Shown: positions 22,570 through 33,507 of the stretch, in pieces
Numbering within the stretch: the stretch's first letter is position 1
Layout: every line of letters begins with the position of its first letter
Assembly (NCBI RefSeq): GCF_047675955.1
Contig: NC_132926.1
Span: forward strand, 14,327,326 to 14,391,325
Origin: Chlorocebus sabaeus
Lineage: Eukaryota; Chordata; Mammalia; Primates; Cercopithecidae
Direction: 5' to 3'
Length of the DNA: 64,000 nt
Made by a program: the position numbers and the translations under genes
Notes under the pieces: model-generated
Seen by the model: the letters and a program-made list of their open reading frames with translations, nothing else
Told to the model about the DNA's origin: nothing
The model's database searches: none

Positions 22570-25500
22570 ATTACAGGATCAAGTTCACACATAACAATAG
22601 TAACCTTAAATGTAAATGGGCTAAATGCTCCAATTAAAAGACACAGACTGGCAAATTGGATAAAGAGTCAAGACCCATCAGTGTGCTGTATTCAGGAGAC
22701 CCATCTCACGTGCAGAGACACACACAGGCTCAAAATAAAGGGATGGAGGAAGATCTACCAAGCAAATGGAAAACAAAAAAAAAGCAGGTGTTGCAATCCT
22801 GGTCTCTGATAAAACAGACTTTAAACCAACAAAGATCAAAAGAGACAAAGAAGGCAAAGGATCAATTCAACAAGAAGAGCTAACTATCCTAAATATATAT
22901 GCACACAATACAGAAGCACCCAGATTCATAAAGCAAGTCCTTAGAGACCTACAAAGAGACTTAGACTCCTACACAATAATAATGAGAGACTTTAACACCC
23001 CACTGTCAACCTTAGACAGATCAACAAGACAGAACGTTAACAAGGATATCCAGGAATTGAACTCAGCTCTGCACCAAGCAAACCTAATAGATATCTACAG
23101 AACTCTCCATCCCACATCAACAGAATATACATTCTTCTCAGCACCACATCACACTTATTCCAAAATTGACCACATAGTTGGAATAAAGCACTCCTCAGCA
23201 AATGTAAAAGAACAGAAATTATAACAAACTGTCTCTCAGACCACAGTGCAATCAAACTAGAATTCAGGACTAAGAAACTCTCTCAAAACTGCTCAACTAC
23301 ATGGAAACTGAACAACCTGCTCCTGAATGACTACTGGGTACATAACGAAATGAAGGCAGAAATAAAGATGTTCTTTGAAACCAATGAGAACAAAGACACA
23401 ATATACCAGAATCTCTGAGACACATTTAAAGCAGTGTGTAGAGGGAAATTTATAGCACTACATGCCCACAAGAGAAAGCTGGAAAGATCTAAAATTGATA
23501 CCCTAACATCACAATTAAAAGAACTAGAGAAGCAAGAGCAAACACATTCAAAAGCTAGCAGAAGGCAAGCAATAACTAAGATCAGAGCAGAATTGAAGGA
23601 GATAGAGACACAAAAAACCCTCCAAAAAATCAATGAATCCAGGAGCTGCTTTTTAGAAAAGGTCAACAAAATTGGTAGACTCCTAGCAAGACTAATAAAG
23701 AAGAAAAGAGAGAAGCATCAAATAGATGCAATAAAAAGTGATAAAGGGGATATCACCACCGACCCCACAGAAATACAAACTACCATCAGAGAATACTATA
23801 AACACCTCTATGCAAATAAACTAGAAAATCTAGAAGAAATGGATAAATTCCTGGACACATACACCCTCCCAAGACTGAACCAGGAAGAAGTTGAATCCCT
23901 GAATAGACCAATAGCAGGCTCTGAAATTGAGGCAATAATTAATGGCCTACCAACCAAAAAAAGTCCAGGACCAGACGGATTCACAGCTGAATTTAACCAG
24001 AGGTACAAAGAGTTACTAGTACCATTCCTTCTGAAACTCTTCCAATCAACAGAAAAAGAGGGAATCCTCCCTAACTCATTTTATGAGGCCAACATCATCC
24101 TGATACCAAAGCCTGGCAGAGACACAACCACAAAAAAAGAGAATTTTAGACCAATATCCCTGATGAACATCAGTGCAAAAATCCTCAATAAAATATTGGC
24201 AAACTGAATCCAGCAGCACATCAAAAAGCTTATCCACCACGATCAAGTGGGCTTCATCCCTGGGATGCAAGGCTAGTTCAACGTACACAAATCAGTAAAC
24301 ATAATCCATCATATAAACAGAACCAAAGACAGAAACCACATGATTATCTTAATAGATGCAGAAAAGGCCTTCAACAAAATTCAACAGCCCCTCATGCTAA
24401 AAACTCTCAATGAACTAGGTATTGATGGGACGTATCTCAAAATAATAAGAGCTATTTATGACAAACCCACAGCCAATATCATACCAAATGGGCAAACACT
24501 GGAAGCATTCCCTTTGAAAACTGGCACAAGACAGGGATGCCCTCTCTCACAGCTCCCATTCAACATAGTGTTGGAAGCTCTGGCCTGGGCAATCAGGCAG
24601 GAGAAAGAAATAAAGGGTATTCAATTAGGAAAAGAGGAAGCCAAATTGTCCCTGTTTGCAGATGACATTATTGTATATTTAGAAAACCCCTTTGTCTCAG
24701 CCCAAAATCTCCTTAGGCTGATAAGCAACTTCAGCAAAGTCTCAGGATACAAAATCAATGTGCAAAAATCATGAGCATTCCTATACACCAATAACAGGCA
24801 AACAGAAAACCAAATCATGAGTGAACTCCCATTCACAATTGCTTCCAAGAGAATAAAACACCTAGGAATCCAACTTACAAGGTATGTGAAGGACCTCTTC
24901 AAGGAGAACTACAAACCACTGCTCATCAAAATAAAAGAGGACACAAACAAATTGAAGAACATTCCATGCTCATGGATAGGAAGAATCAATATTGTGAAAA
25001 TGGCCATACTGCCCCAGGTAATTTATAGATTCAATGCCATCCCCATCAAGCGACCAATGGCTTTCTTCACAGAATTGGAAAAAAGTACTTTAAAGTTAAC
25101 ATGGAACCAAAAAAGAGCCCACATTGCCAAGACAATCCTAAGCCAAAAGAACAAAGCTGGAAGCATTACGTTACCTGACTTCAAACTATACTACAAGACT
25201 ACAGTAACCCAAACAGCATGATACTGGTACCAAAACAGAGATATAGACCAGTGGAATAGAACAGAGCCCTCAGAAATAATACCATATATCTACAACCATC
25301 TGATCTTTGACAAACCTTACAAACACAAGAACTGGGGAAAGGATTCCCTATTTAATAAATGGTGCTGGGAAAACTGGCTAGCTGTATGTAGAAAGCTAAA
25401 ACTGGATCCCTTCCTTACGCCTTATTCAAAAATTAATTCAAGATGAATTAAAGATTTAAGTGTTAGACCTAAAGCCATAAAAACCCTAGAAGAAAACCTA

Positions 25501-26388
25501 GGCAATGCCATTCAGGCCACAGGCATAGGCATAGGCAAGTACTTCATGACTAAAACACCAAAAGCAATGGCAACAAAAGCCAAAATTGACAAATGGGATC
25601 TAATTAAACTAAAGAGCTTCTGCACAGCAAAAGAAACTACCATCAGAGTAAACAGGCAACCGACAGAATGTGAAAGAAATTTTACAGTCTACCCATCTGA
25701 CAAAGGGCTAATATCCAGAATCTACAGAGAATTTAAACAAATTTACAAGAAGAAAATCAACAAGCCCATCAAAAAGTGGGCAAAGGATATGAACAAACAC
25801 TTCTCAAAAGAAGACATTTATGCAGCCAACAGACACATGAAAAAATGCTCATCACTGACCATCAGAGAAATGCAAATCAAAACCACAATGAGATATCATC
25901 TCATACCAGTTAAAATGGTGATCATTAAAAAGTCAGGAAACAACAGGTGCTAGAGAGGATGTGGAGAAATAGGAACACTTTTACACTGTTGGTGGGACTG
26001 TAAACTAGTTCAACCATTGTGGAAGACAGTGTGGTGACTCCTCAAGGATCTAGAACTAGAAATACCATTTGACCCAGCCATCCTATTACTGGGTATATAC
26101 CCAGAGGATTATAAATCATGCTGCTATAAAGACACATGCACAAGTATGTCTATTGCAGCACTATTCACAATAGCAAAGACTTGGAACCAACCCAAATGTC
26201 CATCAAAGATAGACTGGATTAAGAAAATGTAGCACATATGAACCATGGAATACTATGCAGCTATAAAAAAGGATGAATTCGTGTCCTTTGTAGGGACATG
26301 GATGAAGCTGGAAACCATCATTCTGAGCAAACTATCGCAAGGATAGAAAACCAAACACCACATGTTCTCACTCATAGGTGGGAACTGA
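22570..26388 (+). pseudogene. L1 ORF2 (endonuclease / reverse transcriptase), inactivated
   Basis: About 1,273 codons long including breaks, close to the usual 1,275. The initiation ATG is ATT here. Endonuclease (22766-23224), a long middle frame (23434-24207), the reverse transcriptase part with Phe-Ala-Asp-Asp at 24655-24666 (frame 24340-24774), and the C-terminal region (25546-25953) lie in separate frames divided by stops and frameshifts. No active enzyme can be made from it as it stands. Confidence 0.92.
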
Positions 26389-26614
26389 ACAATGAGAACA
26401 CATGGACACAGGGTGGGGAACATCACACACTGGAACCTGTCATGGGGTAGGGGACGGGGGAGGGATAGCATTAGGAGATATACCTAATGTAAATGATGAG
26501 TTAATGGGTGCAGCACACCAACATGGCACGTGTATACATATGGAACAAACCTGCACGTTGTGTACATGTACCCTAGAACTTAAAGTATAATAATAATAAA
26601 AAAGAGTGAGAGAC

Positions 26615-26705
26615 TTGTCTGTTTCACTTAACACAGCATCCCCCGTGCCTAGAACAGTGCTTGGCACATAGTGGGTACTCACTAAAGATCTTTATTGCAT
26701 GAATA
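26615..26705 (+). mobile_element. L2 3' end
   Basis: L2 3' terminal blocks: CCCGTGCCTAGAACAGTGCT, GGCACATAGTGGGTACTCAC, and ATTGCATGAAT. Confidence 0.75.
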
Positions 26706-26889
26706 AAAAAGATTTAAGCCAAAAGGAAATAGTATCTAGAGTGAAGGGTGTACCAACAAGGTGGAGTTTTGGTGACACAACTACTTAAAGGATCTAATCT
26801 CTTCAGGAAATGCCTTTTGGAAATTTTAGTGGACACTAGTTTTCTCTTATTTTTGCTTCCTTACCGTTCAGATGCTACCATGAGTTAAC

Positions 26890-27070
26890 ATTTAATGAGG
26901 CCAGGCACTGTTCTAAGTGATTCATGCTCATAATAACCCTACTGAATACAAATTATTCCTGTTTTGCATATGAGGAAACTGAGATACAGAGAGGTTACAT
27001 AGCTTGCCCAACAGTTAGTAAGTGGTGGGGCTGAGATTGACACACAAGCAGCCAGCTTCAAAGAGGACAC
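26890..27070 (-). mobile_element. MIR element
   Basis: Antisense MIR: GGCCAGGCACTGTTCTAAG, TATGAGGAAACTGAGATACA, and GTTACATAGCTTGCCCAAC. Confidence 0.8.
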
Positions 27071-27344
27071 TCTTAATCCAGTGTATTACAGTCTTCTCAA
27101 TATGCCTAATGAACAGGCAGCCAGTAGGGGGTGCTGGCACGCCTCTCTCATTTGCACGTGTGTGTGTATTCACAGGACCACAGGGTGCAGGCACACTCCA
27201 CCCCATCTTTGATGGGCAGGGGAGCGCCAGCCAACATCTGGTTTCACTTAGAAGGCCTCAGGGTCCCGAAATTGGAGTTCATAGAAAAATCTGAAGCATG
27301 GCTCTCAAGCCTGTTACGCTGTAAGGGCAAATGAATGTAAAACT

Positions 27345-27475
27345 GTTTGTTCCTTCAACAAATATTGAGCAACTACGATGTGCCTGGCACTGCTCTCCGT
27401 ACTGGGGATACAGCAGTGAATGACACAGACAAGGCCTCTGTCCTTCTGGAGCTGACATTTCCAAGGAGGGGATAC
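27345..27475 (-). mobile_element. L2 3' end
   Basis: Antisense L2 terminus: TTCCTTCAACAAATATTGAG, GTGCCTGGCACTGCTCTCCG, GGGGATACAGCAGTGAATGA. Confidence 0.85.
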
Positions 27476-27523
27476 AATGTCAGGGAGGGAAGAGGGCTGT
27501 GAGTAAAAAGTAAAGCAAACCAG

Positions 27524-27878
27524 CCAGGTGCAGTGGCTCACGCCTGTAATCCCAGCACTTTGGGAAGCTGAGGTGGGCGGATCACAAGGTCAGGAGTTCA
27601 AGACCAGTCTGGCCAACATTGTGAAACCCTGTCTCTACTAAAAATACCAAAATTAGCTGGGTGTGCTGGGGTGCACCTGTAGTCCCAGCTACACAGGAGG
27701 CTGAGGCAGGAGAATTGCTTAAACCTGGGAGGTAGAGGTTGCAGTGAGCCAAGATCACGCCACTGCACTCCAGCCTGGGCGACAGAGCAAGATTCCATCT
27801 CAAAAGTAAAATAAAATAAAATAAAATAAAATAAAATAAAATAAAATAAAATAATAAAATAAAATAAAATAATTAAAA
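27524..27878 (+). mobile_element. AluS-type element with (AAAAT)n tail
   Basis: A full dimeric Alu whose A tail has become (AAAAT)n from about 27806 to 27878. A perfect 13-bp target-site duplication TAAAGCAAACCAG lies at 27511-27523 and 27879-27891. Confidence 0.96.
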
Positions 27879-27891
27879 TAAAGCAAACCAG

Positions 27892-27992
27892 ACAACCCAA
27901 ATGTCCATCAACAGGTGAATGGTCACACACATTGTGGAATATACTTACAATTGACAAGCTACTCAGTAATAAAAGGAATAAGCCATGGAAAC
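27892..27992 (+). mobile_element. Old L1M 3' segment (first part)
   Basis: CCCAAATGTCCATCAACAGG and following sequence match the L1 ORF2 end. The copy is interrupted at 27993 by a MaLR LTR and continues at 28361. Confidence 0.7.
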
Positions 27993-28360
27993 TGATATGG
28001 TTTGGCTGTGTCCCCACCCAAATCTCATCTTGAATTGTAGCTCCCATAATTCTCATGTGTCGTGGGAGGGAGCTGGTGGGAGGTATTTGAATCATGGCGG
28101 TGGGTCTTTCCTGTGCTGTTCTCCTGATAGTGAATAGGTCTCGTGAGATCTGATGATTTTAAAAAGGGGAGTTCCCCTGCAAATGCTCTCTTGCCTGCCG
28201 CCACCATGTAAGATGTGCCTTTGCTCTTCCTTCGCCTTCTGCCATGATTGTGAGGACTCCCTAGCCATGTGGAACTGTGAGTCCATTAAACCTCCTTTCC
28301 TTTATAAATTACCCAGTCTCGAGTATGTCTTTATTAGCAGCGTAAGAACAGACTGATACA
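27993..28360 (+). mobile_element. THE1-type MaLR (ERVL) solo LTR
   Basis: Starts TGATATGGTTTGGCTGTGTC and ends AGACTGATACA, the MaLR LTR termini, about 368 bp. Internal landmarks such as GTGAGTCCATTAAACCTCC are present. No internal retroviral region is attached, so it is a solo LTR. The flanking pentamers GAAAC and GGTAC could be a diverged 5-bp duplication. It sits inside an old L1M and lies antisense to TENM2. Confidence 0.9.
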
Positions 28361-28652
28361 GGTACAAACAACACCATGGGTGAATCTCGCTGACATTCTG
28401 CGAGTGAAAGAAGGCAGACACAAGAGCACATGATTCCTTGCATATGAAACTCTAGTGGAGAAAAATCTAATCTCCAGTGACAGAAAGCAGATCAGTGGTT
28501 GCCTGGGCCTGGAGGTGAGGTTGGCATGGGGCATAGGGGAGCAGTTGGGTGGTGGCATTGTCTTCTAGATGGCTGTGATGGTGCTTACTGAGGTGGATAC
28601 AGTTTTCAGATTTTAGGGATCCAAGTGGACACTTAGAAAATGTGTGCACTGG
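28361..28652 (+). mobile_element. Old L1M 3' segment (second part)
   Basis: Typical L1M 3'UTR blocks: GGTGAATCTCGCTGACATTC, GACAGAAAGCAGATCAGTGG and TTGCCTGGGCCTGG. Its end GTGTGCACTGG (28642-28652) is duplicated beyond the inner L1. Confidence 0.8.
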
Positions 28653-29116
28653 TGCATGTTTTAGCAGCACAATTAGCAATTGCAAAAATATGGAACCAGC
28701 CCAAATCCCCATCAATCAACAAGTGGATGAAGAAAATGTGGTACATATATACCATGGAATACTACTCAGACATAAAAAGGAATGAAATAATGACATTCAC
28801 AGCAACCTGAATGGAATTGGAGACCATTATTCTAAGTGAAGTAACTCAGGAATGGAAAACCAAACATTGTATGTTCTCACTCGTAAGTGGGAGCTAAACT
28901 TTGAGGACACAAAGGCATAAGAATGATACAATGGACTTTGGGGCCTCAGGGGAATGGGTGGAAGGAGGGTGAGGAATAAAAAAACTACACATTGGGTACA
29001 GTGTACACTGCTTGGGCGACGGATGCACCCAAATCTCAGAAATCACCACTAAAGAACTTATTCATGGAAGCAAACACCACTTGTTAACCAAAATCTATTG
29101 AAATAAATTTTTTAAA
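28653..29116 (+). mobile_element. L1 3' insertion within L1M
   Basis: The ORF2 end and 3'UTR of a younger L1: TACCATGGAATACTACTCAG, GTATGTTCTCACTCGTAAGT, ending in an A/T-rich tail. The target-site duplication is GTGTGCACTGG (28642-28652) against GTGTGCATTGG (29117-29127). Confidence 0.9.
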
Positions 29117-29176
29117 GTGTGCATTGGGTAGTTTTAACTTTATACCTAAATTAAGTTGATTTAAGAAAAATAAAGC
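29117..29176 (+). mobile_element. Old L1M 3' segment (tail)
   Basis: TTTTAACTTTATACCTAAAT and TAAGTTGATTTAAG continue the L1M 3'UTR after the inner L1. Confidence 0.7.
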
Positions 29177-29214
29177 CTAAAGCGTGAAGGAGTATTCTGT
29201 TGTAGATTCACTTG

Positions 29215-29650
29215 TCAGGAAAGGGCTTATGGAGGGCATGAGGTGTAAAAATGTCAGGGGAGCCACCTGAATATCTGGGGGATCATTCCAGGAAGAGAGG
29301 ACATTCAGTGCAAAAACTTCGGAGGCAGAATGAGCTTGGCAGGGCTGAGGGAGAGCAAGTGAGCTGATGTGGTAGAGTCCAGGGAGTGAGGAGGAGACTG
29401 GTGGTTAACCAGACTGCAGAGGGACTGGCCAGCCACAGAGACTGATCTTCCGTCAGCTGTTTACTGAGCACCTACTGTGGACGGCCACAGCTGTGAGTGA
29501 GGGAGACGCAGCAGGGAACAGAACAGCTGCTGCCCTTCTGGAGCTGATATTCTAGAACAACTTCAGAATTTCCCTTTGCATGATTGGAGGCCAGTGGAGG
29601 GTTTCAGAGGCTGAAAAGATGAGACCAGAGCTTGTTTTTGTCATAATAGG
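29215..29650 (-). mobile_element. L2 LINE fragments
   Basis: Antisense L2 blocks: ATCTGGGGGATCATTCCAGG, GTTTACTGAGCACCTACTGT near 29460, and CCAGTGGAGGGTTTCAGAGG near 29592. The order is not simple, so two pieces may be joined. Confidence 0.6.
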
Positions 29651-30114
29651 AAAGCGTCTTGCCTGGTGTGTTTACTGAGCCTGGTTCCTATGAAGGCCCT
29701 CCGGGGTTGGCACGGGTTTTGGTGGTTTGCTGGTTGAAGATAAGCAGATTATGGGTTCTGCCAAATTTCCTCCCTTCATATATCAAGCCTAAAATTGTGG
29801 TTTTCAAGTTCCAAAGGAGTGTATTTTGAATGTCTCTGGTATGGGAGGGGGGTGATGTAGGGGAAATGAAAAATGAATAGAAAAGGGTAAAGTGTCACAA
29901 CGGAAGGATAAAGTAATATGATCACTATGAATATTTGGCACATTCCAGCAGCCCTTCTTCTCAGAGCTGCTTCAGAATGGGATTCCCAACAGAAACAGTA
30001 ACGAGGCTGGGCCAAGCAAAGGCAGGGACAATTCATTTCCTGATAGGTGAGTGACTTCCCTGGACATTCTGGGACAGGTATTGGTGCTGGTATCCACTAG
30101 CCACACGAGGGCAG

Positions 30115-30192
30115 GGCTAGCTCTGCCTTGTCCCTGCCTGCAGCTCCTTGACATGTGGCATATAGGTGCTCAGTAAATGTTGGCTGAATACA
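30115..30192 (+). mobile_element. L2 3' end
   Basis: TTGTCCCTGCCTGCAGCTCC followed by TAGGTGCTCAGTAAATGTTG fits the L2 terminus. Confidence 0.65.
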
Positions 30193-30654
30193 ACGTGATG
30201 GCCTGCCTCTGGCAGAATGGTGCATCTGTCTGAACACAGGGTCTCCTTCAGGGAATGTTAACCCTTCTCATATGAAATTTCTGAGAACAGGGGAAACAGA
30301 AGCCATAAGTCTTGATCTCTTATTTTCAACAAGATTTTCTCCAGGTACATGAAGGTGTGCATTCCCAGTGAGAAGGGTAACTCATAGCTTCAGGGCATTT
30401 GGCCACTTTTTCCTTTTATTTAACATGTGTTCCTAGCTGGGGTTGTGTACACAGCTGCAAATATGCAACAACTGAACACAGGGACACAGCCATTAAACCT
30501 CCAGAGGGGCTGCCCCCCTAGGTCACTGTCGGAGCCAGTTCTAGAAGGAAAAGCTAGTCGCCATTAGCGAAGAATGACTAAAGCAAAGCAGAGTTTCTAA
30601 AAAGAAGTCAATTGTTACGTGAAGCTTCAACATAGCCCACACAACAAGGGGTGT

Positions 30655-30780
30655 CTTGGTCCGCCCTCTGCTTAGAAAGGCCCTCTCTTGTCTTTCTCTT
30701 TACCTGCTTAACTCACCCTCAAAGATTCACCTTGTGTAGCCTCCTCCAGGAGGGTGCCCTAAAATCCCTCACAGGTTAAA
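30655..30780 (+). mobile_element. L2-like fragment
   Basis: TCACCTTGTGTAGCCTCCTC and nearby sequence resemble the L2 cleft before its 3' end; weak. Confidence 0.4.
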
Positions 30781-31284
30781 AGTGGTGGCCACTTTTATGC
30801 TCCCAAGGCTCCTGTATCCAACCCTCTAGTAATAACAATAGCTGATATTTGTTGAATATGTTATGTGAGGGACAGGAACAGATCATGTAAATGACATACA
30901 GTAGTGGCTCTAGGAAACATACAAGAGCATAGTGCTAGCAGGGTGAATGTTATTTAACCTATCCCACCCCATGAAGAGCTGTGCTTGGGCTCCACACAGG
31001 TAGATGCAGTGTGCACTGTGTCCCCCTGAGAGGCACCCCAAACCTCTGCTACCTCTCCTATTCATAGAAGGATAGGGAGGAGACAGGAGTCACTTGACTG
31101 AGTAGGAAGACTCTGAGCTTTGCAGTTTATACTAGAGTTTTGACAACCAGCTGAAGCGCAGTTTGCATGTCGGTATTGGTATCGGACAGCGTCCTTGCTG
31201 TTCTGGCTGGAGAGCTGCCTTGTTGCTAGGCTACCTGAGAGTGAGCTATAAGGGTTGTAGACCAGTTAGATTGATTGATTGATC

Positions 31285-31430
31285 TCCATGGGGTGCTTAC
31301 TATTTCCTGGGCATTATCTCATTTATTCTTACAATGGCCTGATGAGGGATAGTCCTCATTTTCTGAATGTTGAAACTAAATCTAGAGTGACTCATCCGGA
31401 AACACTTCATAGGAGAGACAAGATTCAAAC
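31285..31430 (-). mobile_element. MIR fragment
   Basis: Antisense MIR: GGGCATTATCTCATTTATTC, CAATGGCCTGATGAGGGATA, then a diverged core. Confidence 0.6.
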
Positions 31431-31529
31431 CCAGACCAGGATGATCATAGAGTGTCAGCTGTTATTCTCCACCCTGGACTGCATCTCACGACCCTCCGTA
31501 CTTGATGTTGTCATCATTTCTTAACTTGT

Positions 31530-31622
31530 CAGGTCTCCATCTCCTTAAAGGCAGAGCCGATGCTTTTAATCGCTGTATCCCCAGTACAGACATTCAATGA
31601 GTATTTGTTGAGCGCATGAATG
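31530..31622 (+). mobile_element. L2 3' end
   Basis: TTAAAGGCAGAGCCGATGC, GTATCCCCAGTACAGACATT, and ATGAGTATTTGTTGAGCGCA match the L2 terminus. Confidence 0.75.
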
Positions 31623-32164
31623 GATTGATTTTATATTTCATCTTCTCACGAGGTCATGCCCTCATCATGCTGCCTTTTGATCCAACCCAAGAGAAGGGTA
31701 GAAGGTATTGTTCTGAAGACCAAGTGAGCCATAATGTTGACCTCACAGAGCCACTGGTCAAGGTCAGTGAAATTGATGAGCATTTCAAGGCTCTTCCAAG
31801 GTACACAAAGGAGAATGAATGTTTTACCTCTCAGTGCTTTGCTGATGTGATTTCTTATTTACCGCACATTCCCATCTAATTGTCTTCAGCCAATGGTTTA
31901 TCAAAAATGTCACATTTGGCTCCTTGCCCTCCCAAGATCAATAGGAGGGCCCAATGTGGGTTGGCCGTGAAAATATTTCAAACATATCACCAAGAAAAGG
32001 GAGCAAACTGGGGATGTGTACAGTCACAAGATGACTTCCCAAGCCCTAACGAGGAACAGAAGCACAGGCACTGAACAGCTTCTCTTGAAGCATGAGCTGC
32101 ACCTTTCACCAGGCTGCAGTGTAACTCTGCACAAGTCTTCAGCTCTGAGTTCTGCTCTCTCATC

Positions 32165-32285
32165 CCCAAAGTGGGAATAATAAAAGTCCCCACCCCTGAG
32201 GGACACTGTGAGTTCGGCTCGGCTCATGGTAAGCACTCAATTAATGTGAGCTGCTCTCATGGTTATTGTTGTTATAACACCTTGA
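32165..32285 (+). mobile_element. MIR fragment
   Basis: A diverged MIR 3' half ending GGTAAGCACTCAATTAATGT. Confidence 0.5.
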
Positions 32286-32304
32286 TGTATTATAAATCCT
32301 TTGA

Positions 32305-32705
32305 GCTGGCAATTCCACTCCAAGAATTCATCACAAGGAAATTATTAAAAAATATAAGAACATAGACCTGAAAGAATGTTTACTGTAGAATGATTTATCA
32401 TATTGAAAAGGGGGGATTGCTTGAAAAAAATTTTATTCAAGACAATGGACTATTTTGAGGCATTTAAAATGAGTTTATGGAAAAATATTCAGACTTGGAA
32501 AGATGTCCTCTATCTATTATTAAGCAAAGACTCAGGGTAAAAATAGTGTGTGTGGTATGATCTTGTGTTTGTAAAAATGATGACTATATGTGAACAGAAA
32601 ACAGTCTGGAAAATGTACTCAAAAATGTTAATGTTTTCTGTTTATCCTATCATCACCATGTCTTACTTTATAATGAGAAAAACATAAATAAAAGTTATCT
32701 TATAA
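32305..32705 (+). mobile_element. Old L1-like 3' sequence
   Basis: AATTCCACTCCAAGAATTCA, TGATTTATCATATTGAAAAG and the AATGAGTTTATGGAAAAATA block resemble old L1M/HAL1 3' ends. The family is uncertain. Confidence 0.45.
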
Positions 32706-32754
32706 AAATTGAAATCTGTTTTTTTGTTTGGTGGTTTATGTCATGAATGCTTTG

Positions 32755-32960
32755 AAACCATAATAATAATAGCTTACACCATTTCTATGTGCCAGCGTGA
32801 ATCTAAGTGCTTTACAAAGATTACTTCATTTATATCCAATATTGCTCTGAGCACATAATATTATCTCCAGTTTATAGATGAGGTAACTGAGGCACAGAAA
32901 GGTTGAATGACTTGCCCAAGGTCATACAGCTTGGAAGTATTGGAGGTTGGAGTTCAAAGT
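32755..32960 (-). mobile_element. MIR element
   Basis: Antisense MIR: TATGTGCCAGCGTGAATCTA, GATGAGGTAACTGAGGCAC, GACTTGCCCAAGGTCATAC. Confidence 0.85.
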
Positions 32961-33047
32961 CAGATAGTTTAGACTGATCTACACTCCTTCTGCCCAGGCT
33001 CTCCAGCTATTCCTGTCTGGAAGAGCAGCGTAAGAATTTCACAGTGG

Positions 33048-33219
33048 TTTCTTTTTCTTTTTCCTTTCCTTTCCTTTCCCTCCTTCCCTCCCTCCCTCCC
33101 TCCCTCCCTCCCTCCCTCCCTTCCTTCCTTCCTTCCTTCCTTCCTTCCTTCCTTCCTTCCTTCCTTCCTTCCTTCCTTCCTTCCTTCCTTCCTTTTCTTT
33201 CTTCCTTTCTTTCCTTTTT
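33048..33219. repeat. 172-bp polypyrimidine tract with (TTCC)18
   Basis: Only C and T from 33048 to 33219: (TTTCC)n, (CCCT)n of about 9 units, then 18 perfect TTCC units at 33121-33192, which is (GGAA)18 on the minus strand, then TTTC/TTCC to the antisense Alu. It is probably an expanded Alu A tail like the tract at 16085. Confidence 0.95.
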
Positions 33220-33507
33220 GAGACATGATCTCACTCTTTTGCCCAGGCTGGAGTGCAGTGGCACAATCAGGGCTCACTTCAGCCTTGACCTCCCGGGCTC
33301 AAGCAATCCTCCCATCTCAGCCTCCCAAGTAGCTGGGACTACGGGCAGATACCACCATACCTGGATAATTAAGTTTTTCTTTTTTTTGGTAGAGATGAAG
33401 TCTCACTTTGCTGTCCAGGGTGGTCTCGATATCCTGGGCTTAAGTGTCCCTCCCGCCTTGATTTCCCAAAGTGCCAGGATTATAGGCATGAGCCACTATA
33501 GCTGGCC
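33220..33507 (-). mobile_element. AluJ-type element
   Basis: Antisense dimeric Alu from GAGACATGATCTCACTCTTT to GCCACTATAGCTGGCC, diverged and with CTTGACCTCCCGGGCTCAAG typical of older Alus. Confidence 0.92.

Larger units (their letters stand above)
20477..26601 (+). mobile_element. Full-length L1 (L1PA-type), decayed, with target-site duplications
   Basis: About 6.1 kb with a complete 5'UTR (beginning GCTGGAGTTCCAAGATAGCC), ORF1 region 21481-22506, ORF2 region 22570-26388, 3'UTR and an A-rich (TAATAATAA) tail. It is flanked by 18-bp duplications, AAGAGTGGGAGACTTGTC at 20459-20476 and AAGAGTGAGAGACTTGTC at 26602-26619. It lies antisense to TENM2. The YY1 site near the start is altered (AAGATAGCC for AAGATGGCC). 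Confidence 0.96.

Noticed and set aside
22766..25953. Reverse transcriptase and endonuclease frames as possible host genes
   Set aside because: They are pieces of a decayed L1 ORF2 inside an element bounded by target-site duplications.
27993..28360. Endogenous retrovirus with coding capacity
   Set aside because: Only a solo MaLR LTR is present. No gag, pol or env sequence is attached on either side.
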